From positions 62,001 through 126,000 of the forward strand of contig CAVYDG010000014.1 of NCBI GenBank assembly GCA_963767245.1: a stretch of 64,000 nt of DNA, given 5' to 3'. Below are positions 54,169 to 64,000 of the stretch, in pieces. A program made the translations under genes and the position numbers. Under the pieces are notes generated by a model that worked only from the letters and a program-made list of their open reading frames with translations, did no database searches and was not told where the DNA came from. Within the stretch, counting starts at the first letter, position 1. Each line of letters opens with the position of its first letter. The stretch is from Roseiarcus sp963767245 (GTDB lineage Bacteria; Pseudomonadota; Alphaproteobacteria; Rhizobiales; Beijerinckiaceae).

Positions 54169-55621
54169 CTACCGCAGCGCGAGAGGCGCCTGGTCCGACG
54201 AGCCGCTGAACAGCGCGCGGATGCCGGCAATGAGACTGCGCGCCGGCTGAGGACCAACGAGGGCCGCCAGATAGTCTTCGGCCCATCGCTTGATGTCGTT
54301 TTCCGACAGATGGACGAGCATCGGCGCGTGGCGCTCGCGGCGCTCTTCCAAGGGCATCTCCAATGCGCGCTTCAGCGCGGCAGCGACCGCGTCGGTCTCA
54401 TGCGGATTGACAATCAGCGCCCCGTCGAGCTCCTTCGCAGCGCCGGCGAATTGCGACAGCACCAGCACGCCGGGATCGTCCGGGTTCTGTGCGGCGAGAT
54501 ACTCCTTGGCGACGAGATTCATCCCATCGCGCAGCGGCGTGACCATGCCGACATCGGCCGCACGATAAAGGCCGGCGAGAACGGTGCGCGAATAAGACTT
54601 GTTGACGTAGCGGATCGGCGTCCAGGCGGCGTCGCCGAAACGGCCGTTGACCTTACCGATGAGGCCGGTCACCTCGGTTTCGATCTCGCCATATTGCCTG
54701 ATCTCGGAGCGGCTCTTCGGCGTGACCTGCAACAGCGTCACTTTGCCGCGCCATTCGGGGCTGTTCTCGAGCAGCCGCTCGAACGCCTTGATGCGGTCGG
54801 GGATGCCTTTCGAATAATCGAGCCGGTCGACGCCGAGAACGAGGCGGTTGCCGCTGAGGCTCTCGCGCACCAGCGACACCATCGCCGAGCGCCCGGCGTT
54901 GCGTGCAAGCCGCATATAGGCCTTGGTTTCGATGCTGACCGGGAACGCGCCGAGTTCGCACCTTCTGGCCTTCGAATTCGTAGCCCGTCCGGGTCTGCGT
55001 CGCGCCCTGCGAGACGAGATAATGGGCGAAATTGTCGCGGTCGTTCTCGGTCTGGAAGCCGACGAGGTCATAATGGGCGAGGCCGCCCAGAATCGTGCGG
55101 TGATGAGGTAGCGCCTGAAGGATGTCGGGCGGCGCGCAGGGCGTGTGGAGGAAGAACCCGATCGTGTTCTTGTGGCCGCGCGACCTGAGTTCGCGGCCGA
55201 GCACCATCAAATGGTAGTCGTGGACCCATACGACATCGTCCTCCCTGAGCAGCGGGCTCAGACGATCGGCGAACATGCGATTGACCCGCAGGTAGCCGCT
55301 GGCGTCGGCGCGGGAATATTCCTGCAAGTCGACGCGGTAGTGAAGGATCGGCCAGAGCACGCTGTTGGCGAGGCCGTTGTAATATTCCTGGATGTCGTTC
55401 TTCGACAGGTCGACGAGCACATAATTGATCTTGTTGACCTCGACCGCCTGCGATTCGCCGGCCGTCTCCTCCTCCGTCACCTTGCCGCTCCAGCCGAACC
55501 ACATGCCGCGGCGATTTTTGAGCGCCGCCTTGACCGCGACCGCCATCCCGCCGGCGAGCGGCGCACGCGGGGTGTCGGGAACCGCGACGCGATTGGAAAC
55601 GATGATCAGTCTCGGGCCCAT
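54169..55621 (-). CDS. otsA: Trehalose-6-phosphate synthase OtsA (one frame break)
   Basis: A GT20 glycosyltransferase making trehalose 6-phosphate from UDP-glucose and glucose 6-phosphate. It begins MGPRLIIVSNRVAVPDTPRA, with WVHDYHLMVLGRELR, HTPCAPPDIL, and, after a break near 54958, IETKAYMRLARNAG, LGVDRLDYSKGIPDRIKAFE, TPLRDGMNLVAKEYLAAQ. About 484 residues. Start ATG 55621 overlaps the end of the GH15 gene. Last gene of the otsB-GH15-otsA operon. Confidence 0.92.
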
Positions 55622-57411
55622 GCCTCCTCCCAACTCGACGACAGCCTCGTCGCGGTGTTGATGATTCCGGCCATCGAGTATGTCTGCGGCAAATTCCCCC
55701 ATAGCTCTTTGGTCTCCGGATGGATGTCCTCCGACAGCAACCCGTAGGCGTTGCGGCTCGCGAGGATGGACTCGAACAACTCCCGCGCTTCGGCAGCGCG
55801 TCCGATCTGGCTTAACGCGTCAGCGTACCAAAAGTTGCATGCGAGAAAGGCTGTTTCCGGCGCGCCGAAATCATCGGGCGCGGTGTAGCGCATTATTCGA
55901 CCATTCCGCATGAGATCGCGGCCAATCGTGTCGCAGCTTTTGATGAAGCGATCGTCGCTCGCCGAGAGAAGTCCGAGCTCTGCGAACAGAAGTACGCTTG
56001 CGTCGAGAGCAGGCGCGCCGAACGCGCCGGTCAGCGCGCCGCGCTTTTCGTCCCAGGCCGCAGCCAGGATCCGCTCGCGGAGGGGTCGGGCGTTGCTCGC
56101 CCAATATTTGGCCCGGTCGGCGATGTTGAGCCGGCGGGCGATGCCCGCCAACCGGTCGCAGGCCGCCCAGCACATCGCCGCGGAGTAGGTATGGGCTTGC
56201 GAACGCGTCCGATATTCCCACAAGCCCGCATCGGGCTCGAACGCCCGCGCCAACGCGTATTCGCCCAATGGCTCAAGACGGCGAAACAGCGGCTCGTCAC
56301 CCATTATCGGCAAGCGTTCATCGACAAACATCTGGGTCGCGGCGAGCACGACGCTGCCATAGACGTCGTTCTGAATCTGGTCCGCGGCCTGGTTGCCGAC
56401 GCGGACCGGACCGGAACCGAGAAAGCCCTTGAGATCGGGCGCGATCGTCTCTTCCAGCGATGAGAACGGTACGATGCTGTGAACCGGGCTCATGTCCTTG
56501 CCGTCGATCGCGATGGTGGTGATGTAATTGATGTAGGATTCCATTGTCTGGGTGACGCCGAGCCGGTTCAGCGCGTCGACGACGAAATAGGCGTCTCGCA
56601 GCCAGCAGTAGCGGTAGTCCCAGTTTCGCTTCGACGACGGCGCTTCCGGAATCGAAGTGGTATGGGCGGCGATGATCGCGCCGGTCTCCATGAAACTGCA
56701 CATCTTGAGGGTGATCGCGGCGCGCACCACCGCCGATTGCCACTCGAACGGAACGGCGAGATTGCGCACCCAGGTAAGCCAATGCTCATGCGTGCGGTCG
56801 AGAAATTCCCGGCTGGTCGTGTCGATGGCGCTGAGAAACGGGTCGTCCTGGCCGAAGATGAGGTTCACCGGCCGGGTGAGCGGAAACGCGATCTCCTTGT
56901 CGATATAAGACAGCGGCGCGTCGGACGTCAGACGGAGGACCTGCGTCGCGCCGATATAGCGGATGTGATTCGAGCCAATGACGATGTTCTTCGTCGGCTG
57001 CCCGTAATTGTGGGTCGGCTTGACGCGGATCGTTATGCGCGGCAGGCCGGCAAGCGGTTCGATTCTGCGGACGATCTGCGGCGGCCGGTACTCGCGCTCG
57101 AATCGCTGGAAGCGCGGCGCAAAATCACAAATGCGCACTTTGGCGCCGTGGGCGTCGGTCAGGATTGTCTCGACGATCGCGGTGTTGCGCACGTAGCGCG
57201 ATTCGGTCTCCGCAAGGTCGGTCAGCGCGACTTCGCAGAACCCTTTCTCCTCGTCGTCGGCGAGAAGTCGCGAGAACACCGGGTCAGAATCGAAATAGGG
57301 GAAGCACCACCAGACGATGCGGGCGTTGCGGTCGACGAGGGCCGCCGTGCAGGAATTGCCGATCAGCGCCAGATCGAGGTTCTGGCTCTTGGTTTGCAGG
57401 CGTCCGGTCAT
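55606..57411 (-). CDS. Glycoside hydrolase family 15 protein (glucoamylase/trehalase-like)
   Basis: A 601-residue protein with an N-terminal domain (MTGRLQTKSQNLDLALIGNS, WWCFPYFDSDPVFSRLL) and a GH15 (alpha/alpha)6 barrel: RNWDYRYCWLRDAYFVVDAL, VGNQAADQIQNDVYGSVVLA, WYADALSQIGRAAEARELFE, LLSEDIHPETKELWGNLPQT. Catalytic Glu candidates lie in the last segment and in the AHTYSAAMCWAA region. Members act on alpha-1,4 glucans or trehalose; activity is untested. It overlaps otsB (ATGA) and otsA, so it is co-transcribed with trehalose synthesis. Confidence 0.88.
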   Translation of the reverse strand: MTGRLQTKSQNLDLALIGNSCTAALVDRNARIVWWCFPYFDSDPVFSRLLADDEEKGFCEVALTDLAETESRYVRNTAIVETILTDAHGAKVRICDFAPRFQRFEREYRPPQIVRRIEPLAGLPRITIRVKPTHNYGQPTKNIVIGSNHIRYIGATQVLRLTSDAPLSYIDKEIAFPLTRPVNLIFGQDDPFLSAIDTTSREFLDRTHEHWLTWVRNLAVPFEWQSAVVRAAITLKMCSFMETGAIIAAHTTSIPEAPSSKRNWDYRYCWLRDAYFVVDALNRLGVTQTMESYINYITTIAIDGKDMSPVHSIVPFSSLEETIAPDLKGFLGSGPVRVGNQAADQIQNDVYGSVVLAATQMFVDERLPIMGDEPLFRRLEPLGEYALARAFEPDAGLWEYRTRSQAHTYSAAMCWAACDRLAGIARRLNIADRAKYWASNARPLRERILAAAWDEKRGALTGAFGAPALDASVLLFAELGLLSASDDRFIKSCDTIGRDLMRNGRIMRYTAPDDFGAPETAFLACNFWYADALSQIGRAAEARELFESILASRNAYGLLSEDIHPETKELWGNLPQTYSMAGIINTATRLSSSWEEAWARD

Positions 57412-58199
57412 GCGTCGTCGCGGCGCTCGGCGAACTCGGCGAGCCACTCGCGGACCGCCTTCGGCTCGGGGAAAACGCCGATCGTTCCCCACCGTTTCCG
57501 GCCGACCGAATAAGCGTAGCCGCCACGCGCGGCGACGAGCGCGAAGCCGCTTTCGTCGGACGCGTCGTCGCCGACAAAAACCGGCGTCCGGTCGCGAAAC
57601 GCCGACGTGGCGAGAAAAGCCGCGATTGCGCCGCCCTTGTCGAAGCCGGGCGCCTTCAATTCGATCGCGCAATGCCCATCGACGACCTCTATTGCAGTCG
57701 TTTTCGCCGAATCGATGACCCGCGCGACGGCCTCGTGCAGAGGTCTTTCCGCCAACGGCGCCATCCGATAGTGAACAACCAGACTGAAGCGCTTGTCTTC
57801 GACGAACGCGCCCGGGAACGCCGCGACCACGCGCGTCAACGCCGTCCGAAGCGAACGGGGCAACTCAGTCGCTGCGGGCGTCGACTCCGCCCGCCGCCCG
57901 GGGTCGAAACGCATCTCTGCGCCGTGCACGCCGCTCGCGCGAAGCCGCAAAGGCTTGAACAGGCGATCGAGGTCGGAGATCGCCCGACCGCTGATGAATG
58001 CGAGCGCGCCGGCGAGCTTGCGTTCCACCCTGGCTAGCGTATCAACGAGCCCGGAGGGGACGACGACGTCAGTCGGCCGCGCGGCCAAATCGATGAGCGT
58101 GCCGTCGACGTCGAGAAAGAGAGCGAGCGCCTCGCCGTCAAGAGCCTCCACATCATCCACTGTCGCGCCGGTGAAGGTCGGCGCGCTCAAAGAATACAC
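57408..58199 (-). CDS. otsB: Trehalose-6-phosphate phosphatase OtsB
   Basis: A 263-residue HAD phosphatase: ALALFLDVDGTLIDLAARPT (motif I, DxDGT), ALAFISGRAISDLDRLF, GVHGAEMRFDPG, IELKAPGFDKGGAIAAFL (motif III Lys) and VFVGDDASDESGFALVAA (motif IV). It dephosphorylates trehalose 6-phosphate. GTG 58199 is used because AGGAG lies six bases upstream. First gene of the operon. Intact. Confidence 0.92.
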   Translation of the reverse strand: MYSLSAPTFTGATVDDVEALDGEALALFLDVDGTLIDLAARPTDVVVPSGLVDTLARVERKLAGALAFISGRAISDLDRLFKPLRLRASGVHGAEMRFDPGRRAESTPAATELPRSLRTALTRVVAAFPGAFVEDKRFSLVVHYRMAPLAERPLHEAVARVIDSAKTTAIEVVDGHCAIELKAPGFDKGGAIAAFLATSAFRDRTPVFVGDDASDESGFALVAARGGYAYSVGRKRWGTIGVFPEPKAVREWLAEFAERRDDA

Positions 58200-58364
58200 T
58201 CGCAACTCCTGACGCCCCTTGCCGCACCTAGGCAAAATTCTGGGCGATAGCGTGGTCGCGGTGTGGCCGTTTTTTCGTTCATTGTCCCTGCCGCCATATC
58301 CCGTCGCAACCGTGGTATTAAACTCCGTAAGGCGACTCTTGTTCCCAACCCCAACGTGCCATCG

Positions 58365-58682
58365 ATGAGTGAACACGCGATATTGATCACGCCCGACCCG
58401 GCTCACGCGCTGACATTCGATGTCGTCGTACGCGACGCGCGTGGCGAAAGTCGGCATCAGGTGACCATGGACGCCGACGACGCCGCGCGCTGGGCCAAGC
58501 TCGGCGCCAACCCAGCGCATGGCGTCGAGGCGGCGATGCGGTTTCTCCTCGACCGCGAGCCGAAGGAGTCGATCCTCGGCGCGTTCGACACGCGGGTCAT
58601 TCGGCGTTACTTTCCGGAGTTCGACGCCGCGTTTCCCGCCTATCTCGCTCGCCTCGGCGGCGCGCCGGGGCAAGGCGCGTGA
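58365..58682 (+). CDS. Conserved hypothetical protein
   Basis: A 105-residue protein: MSEHAILITPDPAHALTFDV, then DDAARWAKLGANPAHGVEAA, MRFLLDREPKESILGAFDTR and VIRRYFPEFDAAFPAYLARL. I recall short proteins with a VIxxYFPEF motif in alphaproteobacteria, of unknown function. It ends 26 bases before the indolepyruvate oxidoreductase gene, so an operon is plausible. Confidence 0.65.
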   Translation: MSEHAILITPDPAHALTFDVVVRDARGESRHQVTMDADDAARWAKLGANPAHGVEAAMRFLLDREPKESILGAFDTRVIRRYFPEFDAAFPAYLARLGGAPGQGA

Positions 58683-58708
58683 CCGTCGACGCGCGGAGGA
58701 ATGGCTTC

Positions 58709-61700
58709 ATGAATGTCGCCCTCGCCCGGCCGGAGGCGACGCTCGACTCCCGCTACGAAGCGCCCGAGGGCTGGCTGTACATGACCGGCATGCAGGCGCT
58801 CGTCCGCCTGCCGATCCAGCAGCGGCTGCGCGACGCCGCCCAGGGCCTCAACACAGGCGGATATATTTCCGGTTATCGCGGCTCGCCGCTCGGGCGCTAC
58901 GACATCGAGCTCTGGCGCGCCGGGCCGCTGCTTAAGAGCCACAACATCGTCTTCCGCCCTGGCCTCAACGAGGATCTGGCCGCGACGGCGATCTGGGGCG
59001 CGCAATATCTCAACAGCTTTCCCGGCGCGACCGTCGATGGCGTGTTCGGCATCTGGTACGGCAAGGGGCCGGGCGTCGACCGCTCGGGCGACGCGTTGCG
59101 CCACGCGAATTTCACCGGCGCATCGCCCAAGGGGGGCGCGATCGCGCTCGCCGGCGACGATCACGGCGCCAAGTCCTCGACCGCGGTCAATTTCTCCGAC
59201 ACCTCGTTCATCGCCGTCGGCATGCCGGTGATCTATCCGTCGAATACCCAGGAACTGATCGACTACGGTCTGCACGGCATCGCCATGTCGCGCTTTTCCG
59301 GTTGCTGGGTCGGCATGAAGATCGTCACCGACGTCGCCGAGGGCGGCGGCACGGTCTATGTCGGCCCCGATTCGCCTGAAATCGTCGTTCCCGAACGGCC
59401 GAGCAATCCGCCGGGGGGCTTGGGCGCGCGAACGATCGACGCGCCGGTCGCGCAGGAGGAGCGGCTCTACAATCACAAGCTGCCGGCCGCGCTCGCCTAT
59501 GCGCGCGCGAACGGCCTCAATCGCATCATCGGCGACGGCGCGGAGGCGAGGATCGGCGTGGTCGCCGCCGGCAAGGCCTGGCAGGACCTGTTGCAGGCGC
59601 TTGGCAATCTCGGCCTCGCCGACCATGGCGCTTCGCTCGGCGTCCGCCTGCTCAAGATCGGCATGGTGTGGCCGCTCGATTCCGTCATCGTCCGCGACTT
59701 TGCCCGCGGCCTTGACCTCATCGTCGTCGTCGAGGAAAAACGGCCCCTCCTCGAGGACCAGATACGGTCGATCCTTTACGGCCAACCGCGCGCGCCGCGC
59801 ATCGTCGGCAAATATTTCGATGGGCCGGCGTTCGATCCGTTGCAGGGCGCCCCGCGATTCCCAACCACGGCGAGATCTCGCCCGAACTCATCGCCGCGGT
59901 TCTGGTCAAGGCGCTTTCCCGCCGCGATCCGAACTGCGGGCTGAGCGCGCCAGAGACGACGCCCGGCGGGGCGCTCAGCAACCGGCCGGCGCCGATGCGC
60001 AGTCCGGGCTTTTGCGCCGGGTGCCCGCACAACCGCTCGACCCCAGTGCCCGAGGGCAGCCGGGCGCTCGCCGGGATCGGCTGTCATTGGATGGCGACGC
60101 TGGTCAACCCCCAGCAGACCGCGACCGCCTCGCATATGGGCGGCGAAGGAACGATGTGGCTCGGCCAACAGCCGTTCACCCGCCAGGACCACGTATTCGC
60201 CAACATCGGCGACGGCACCTACGCCCATTCGGGCTCGCTCGCGATCCGTCAGGCGATCGCCGCCGACGTGCCGATCACTTACAAGATCCTGTTCAACGGC
60301 TTCGTCTCGATGACCGGGGGACAGCCGATCGAAGGCGGCATGACGCCGGTCCAGATCCTCGCCGAGCTCGCCGCCGAGGGGGTGAAGAAAATGGCGCTGG
60401 TGGCCGATGAGCCGGAGCGCTACGCCGGCGTGCCGCTGCCGCCCGGCGTCACCCTTCGCCATCGCGACACGATGGACGAGACGCAGCGCGAATTTCGCCA
60501 ATTCAAGGGCGTCTCGGTCATCCTCTACGATCAGCCATGCGCGACGGAGCGGCGGCGGTTACGCAAGCGCGGCAAATGGGCGGATCCCCCCAAACGCACG
60601 TTCATCAACGCCGAAGTCTGCGAAGGTTGCGGCGATTGCGGGCGGGTCTCCAACTGCATGGCGATCGAGCCGCTCGAGACCGAATTTGGGCGCAAGCGGC
60701 GGATCAATCAATCGAGCTGCAACAAGGATTTCTCCTGTGTCGAGGGCTTCTGCCCGAGCTTCGTGACCGTCCACGGCGGACGCTTGCGCAAGCCCGAGGC
60801 GACGGCGCCGTTGAACCACTACCTGCCGCCGATTCCCGAGCCGGCCCTGCCCGATATCGGCGAGCGCTATAGCGTCCTGGTGGCGGGGATCGGCGGCTCC
60901 GGCGTCGTCACCGTGAGCCAGACGATCGCCATCGCCGCCTATCTCGACGGGCTCTTCAGCACCAATCTCGATCTGACGGGCTTGAGCCAGAAATACGGCG
61001 CCGTGACCGCGCATGTGCGCATCGCCCGCGAGGGAAACGCGCTGCATGCGACCCGGATCGCCGCGGGCGAGGCCGATGCGCTGATCGGCTGCGACCTCAT
61101 CGTCGCCGCGGGCGACGAAGCGGTCTCGAAGCTCAGGCGCGGCAAGACCGGCGCGGTGATCTCCGCCGATCTTACGCCGACCGCCGACTTCGCCCGCAAT
61201 CCGAACTGGAGCGTCGACAAGGATGACCTGATCGAGCGGTTGAAAAACGCGCTTGGCGACAAGGCGCTCATCCTCGATGCGCAGCGGCTCGCAACCTCGC
61301 TGCTCGGCGATCCGATCGCCTCCAACATGTTCATGCTCGGCGCGGCCTGGCAGAAGGGGCTCGTTCCGATCCGCCGCGCGGCGATCGAACGCGCGATCGA
61401 GCTCAACGGGGTCGCGATCGAGGCCAACAAGCAGGCATTCGATTGGGGCCGGCGCGCGGCGCATGATCCGGTGAGCGTCGAAACGCTGGTCGGTTTCGAC
61501 GAGCCGGCGGACGCGCCGCCGCCGCTCGACGCCCTCATTGCCCGCCGCATGGCGCATCTCACCGACTATCGCGATGCGGCTTACGCTGACCGTTATTCGG
61601 CGCTGGTCGAACGGGTGCGGGCGGCCGAGTCGAATGCCGGGCTCGGCGAGGCGCTGACCACGGCGACCGCGCACGCCTATCACAAGCTGCTGGCGGTCAA

Positions 61701-62178
61701 GGACGAGTGGGAGGTCGCGCGCCTGTTCTCGGCGCCGGAATTCGCCCAGTCGCTGGCGCGCGAGTTCGAAGGCTCGTACCGGCTGCATTTCCATCTCGGC
61801 GCCTGGCCGTTCGCGCGGCCCGATCCGGCGACCGGACGGATCAAGAAGGGCGAGGCCGGTCCGTGGGCGATGACCGCGTTCCGGATCATGGCGCGGCTCA
61901 AGGGCCTGCGCGGCACGTGGCTTGATCCGTTCCGGAACAGCGACGAGCGCAAGCTCGAAAGGCGACTCATCGCGGAATTCGAAGCCGACGTCGCCGATCT
62001 CGTGCAGCGGCTTACGCCGGCGTCCCACGCGGCGGCCGTGCACGTCGTCGGGGCATACCAAACGATCCGCGGCTACGGACACGTCAAAGAGGCGAGCGCG
62101 ACGGAGGCGGCGAAGACGCGCGCGGGGGCGCTGAACGAACTCAAAGCCGGCAGGGCGCCGGCGGAAAAAGCGGCGTAG
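58709..62178 (+). CDS. Indolepyruvate ferredoxin oxidoreductase, fused subunits (one frame break)
   Basis: A cytosolic enzyme oxidising aryl pyruvates from aromatic amino acids to aryl acetyl-CoA. The N-terminal IorA half has GYISGYRGSPLGRYDIELW, DDHGAKSSTAVNFSDTSFIA and MVWPLDSVIVRDFARGLDLI. After a break near 59865 follow PGFCAGCPHNRST, NIGDGTYAHSGSLAIRQAIA (thiamine site), a ferredoxin-like CEGCGDCGRVSNCMAIEPLE, and the IorB-like half VAGIGGSGVVTVSQTIAIAA with QKYGAVTAHVRIA. About 1156 residues, usual for the fused form. GGAGGA precedes ATG 58709. Confidence 0.92.
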
Positions 62179-62807
62179 CCGCTGGCGGCGGCGCGCGGAG
62201 CGGGGGTCGCGCCAACGATGGAGATCGGCGGCGCGCGGCGCTTGTATCTCCGCCTTATCGGCACGTCGTCGCGAAGCGGCGATTGCGGCGAGATCGAGAA
62301 ACCATGCGCTCCTTGCATCGGCTTCGGGCGACGCCGGCGCCACAATTCTCCGCGCCGAACAGCGATGTTTTCGCTCGGGAACAGGGAGAATAATTGCTTG
62401 AACAGGGAGAATAATTGTCCGTACAGGGGCTTTCGCAATGTTGCCTCAATCCTCGCGCCGGCGACCAGGTCCATGTTCGAGCCGCATGGCTCCGCCTCGC
62501 CGCGTCCTTAGGAGCGCCGGAGGCGCATCTCGAAGGACGGTCCAGGAGGCGGCGCGGATGGGCATACACTGGACCGCCCTTCGACACGGCGGCTGCACCG
62601 CCGGCTCAGGACGAGGTCGACGGGGAGCCAAGCGCGCACATCCAATTGCAGGACGCCTGGATGAGCAAGCGGATCGCGCTCAACCACATGCTGGCCGTCG
62701 TCGTCGGCATCGCCGATTGATGATTCCCGTCGCCGTCGCTAGTGTCTCGTCGATTGCGCGATTGGCGTCAGCGCCGTCGCAGCCGCCCGTCACCAAGCGA
62801 GGCCAAG
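62179..62807. other. Gene-free region with short repeats
   Basis: A 629-base stretch with no gene I can support. It holds the repeat described at 62379-62417 and a 102-codon frame (62415-62720) that ends HIQLQDAWMSKRIALNHMLA then VVVGIAD. Neither start, ribosome site nor family supports that frame, but its end looks protein-like and it may be a remnant. Confidence 0.5.
62379..62417 (+). repeat. Two-copy 21-base-period repeat (GAACAGGGAGAATAATTG)
   Basis: GAACAGGGAGAATAATTG occurs at 62379-62396 and 62400-62417, separated by CTT. Both strands are open; on the plus strand it would read NRENNC-LNRENNC. Repeats with CAGGGA-AATAATT blocks are common in intergenic DNA of Rhizobiales, where they cause short false proteins. 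Confidence 0.8.
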
Positions 62808-63506
62808 ATGCAGGGCAAGACGATCGTCGTCACCGGCGGGTTTGGCGCATTGGGGCGCGTGGTCGCGGAGGTCGCGGCCGCGCGCGGCGCCGCCGTCGCC
62901 GTGCTCGATCACGCCCCGGGCCCGCCGGAGGGGATGACCGGGCGCCTCGGGCCGAACGCGCTCTTGATCGGCGGACTGGACCTGTCATCAGCCGACGTGG
63001 CGACGAAAGCCATGGCCGACGTAAAAGCGAAATTCGGCGGGCTCGACGCCCTGCTCAATATCGCCGGCGGCTTTCAATGGGAAACGGTCGAAGGCGGCAA
63101 GGACGAGAGCTGGGAGCGCATGTACGAGCTGAACCTGACGACGGCGCTCAACGCCTGCCGCGCCGCGCTGCCCTATCTGATCGAGAGCGGGGCAGGCCGC
63201 ATCGTCAATGTCGGGGCGCAGTCGGCCTTGCACGCCGCGTCGGGATTCGGCCCGTATGCCGCCAGCAAATCGGCGGTGCACAGGCTCACCGAGAGCCTGG
63301 CCGAGGAATTGAAGCAGAAGGGGGTGACGGTCAACGCGGTGCTGCCGTCGATCATCGACACGCCCGGCAATCGCCACGACATGCCGAAAGCGGATTTCGC
63401 CCGCTGGGTCGCGCCCGCCGATCTCGCCGCGGTGATGCTGTTCCTGGCGTCGGACGAAGCGAAGGCGATCACCGGCGCGCTGATTCCGGTTATGGGGCGC
63501 GTCTAG
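62808..63506 (+). CDS. Short-chain dehydrogenase/reductase (classical SDR)
   Basis: A 232-residue SDR with a complete set of motifs: MQGKTIVVTGGFGALGRVVA (cofactor), GLDALLNIAGGFQWETV (NAG-like), RIVNVGAQSALHAASGFGPY, YAASKSAVHRLTESLAEEL (catalytic Tyr and Lys in YAASK) and AVLPSIIDTPGNR. Intact. Substrate unknown. ATG 62808 is used. The gene lies ten bases before the glutathionyl-hydroquinone reductase-like gene, so the pair may be an operon. Confidence 0.88.
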   Translation: MQGKTIVVTGGFGALGRVVAEVAAARGAAVAVLDHAPGPPEGMTGRLGPNALLIGGLDLSSADVATKAMADVKAKFGGLDALLNIAGGFQWETVEGGKDESWERMYELNLTTALNACRAALPYLIESGAGRIVNVGAQSALHAASGFGPYAASKSAVHRLTESLAEELKQKGVTVNAVLPSIIDTPGNRHDMPKADFARWVAPADLAAVMLFLASDEAKAITGALIPVMGRV

Positions 63507-63516
63507 GAGCGGGTCC

Positions 63517-64000
63517 ATGGGCGAATTCCTGAAGGGAACATGGCGCGCGGAGAGCGAGTTTCCGCACGACAGGACGGGCCACTTCGTCCGGCCCGACGCG
63601 CCGTTCCGCAACTGGGTGACGGCAAGCGGCGAAGCGGGGCCGAGCGGCGTCGGCGGGTTCAAGGCGGAACCGGGCCGCTACCACCTCATCGTGTCGCTCG
63701 CCTGCCCGTGGGCGCACCGGACGCTCATCTTCCGCAAGCTCAAGGGACTCGAGGGCATGATCTCGCTCTCGGTCGTCCATTGGCTGCTCGGCGACCGCGG
63801 CTGGACCTTCGACGAGGGCCGCGGCGTCATTCCCGACCCGGTCTTCGGCGCGAGCGCGCTGCGCGAGTTCTATGTCAAGGCGCGGCCGGACTATAGCGGC
63901 CGCGTCACCGTGCCGGTGCTGTGGGACAAAAAGACGGGCACGATCGTCAACAACGAATCGTCCGAGATCATCCGCATGTTCAATCATGCCTTCGATGGGA
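63517..64000 (+). CDS. Glutathionyl-hydroquinone reductase-like GST (cut by right edge)
   Basis: The visible 161 codons read MGEFLKGTWRAESEFPHDRT, then FRNWVTASGEAGPSGVGGFK, YHLIVSLACPWAHRTLIFRK with the catalytic Cys (ACPWAHR), VVHWLLGDRGWTFDEGRG, VTVPVLWDKKTGTIVNNESS. This is the YqjG/Xi-class GST pattern (CPWA and NNES). It reduces glutathionyl-hydroquinones. The helical C-terminal half is beyond the edge. Confidence 0.88.
   Translation, partial: MGEFLKGTWRAESEFPHDRTGHFVRPDAPFRNWVTASGEAGPSGVGGFKAEPGRYHLIVSLACPWAHRTLIFRKLKGLEGMISLSVVHWLLGDRGWTFDEGRGVIPDPVFGASALREFYVKARPDYSGRVTVPVLWDKKTGTIVNNESSEIIRMFNHAFDG

Noticed and set aside
60559..62343. A 594-codon minus-strand frame opposite the indolepyruvate oxidoreductase
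   Set aside because: Antisense shadow; the plus strand carries all the family motifs.
62415..62720. A 101-residue protein gene
   Set aside because: No credible start or ribosome site and no recognisable family; its N-terminal part is read from repeat DNA.

Overview
The window is high-GC chromosomal DNA from an alphaproteobacterium, most likely of the Hyphomicrobiales (Rhizobiales), near Beijerinckiaceae, Methylocystaceae or Methylobacteriaceae. The pointers are the block yajC-secD-secF-Mth938-squalene/phytoene synthase, the set lptF-lptG-lptD-pdxA-rsmA, the heterotetrameric sarcosine oxidase operon soxBDAG, PQQ-associated genes including a stand-alone pqqA, a fused indolepyruvate ferredoxin oxidoreductase, and rhizobial-type intergenic repeats. 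This placement is inference from gene content. I see no tRNA, rRNA, IS element or CRISPR array.

Layout. 1-4144 (-): protein export (yajC, secD, secF) followed by a Mth938-like gene and a squalene/phytoene synthase gene cut by the window edge. 4364-8049 (+): aquaporin Z, an ABC-F ATPase, a UbiC-like exported protein and a small membrane protein. 8088-12331: aminotransferase, crotonase, a scar joining two 5'-truncated genes (GNAT and SDR), a second SDR and a small secreted protein. 12349-17471 (-): soxB-soxD-soxA-soxG. 17753-22263: the pqqA peptide gene, then a PQQ-linked set (periplasmic binding protein, beta-propeller, ABC ATPase, ABC-2 permease) with a divergent small periplasmic protein. 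22573-28145: xylulokinase, methyltransferase, MmyB-type regulator, DegP/HtrA and a DUF1328 protein.

28314-33703 (+): a B-type (ba3-like) heme-copper oxidase operon with three c-type cytochrome genes. 33750-38088: adenylate cyclase-TPR protein, MarR regulator with a membrane protein, pirin. 38481-41014 (-): DNA polymerase III chi, a periplasmic protein and leucyl aminopeptidase. 41276-47964 (+): LPS export (lptF, lptG, lptD), pdxA and rsmA, with no surA. 48360-53999: thioesterase, secreted proteins, GST, recG, aldo/keto reductase. 54169-58199 (-): otsB-GH15-otsA trehalose operon. 58365-64000 (+): a small conserved protein, the indolepyruvate oxidoreductase, an SDR and a glutathionyl-hydroquinone reductase-like gene cut by the right edge.

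Two themes join neighbours. The PQQ-linked cluster and pqqA point to periplasmic alcohol or aldehyde oxidation, and the oxidase operon about 6 kb away carries a triheme cytochrome of the kind that accepts electrons from quinoprotein or flavoprotein dehydrogenases. Sarcosine oxidase adds a route that feeds C1 units to tetrahydrofolate.

Caution: about fifteen otherwise well-conserved genes, including secD and lptD which should be essential, carry one or more frame breaks, often at G runs. This looks like uncorrected sequencing indels rather than gene decay. Coordinates given for those genes span the whole reconstructed gene.
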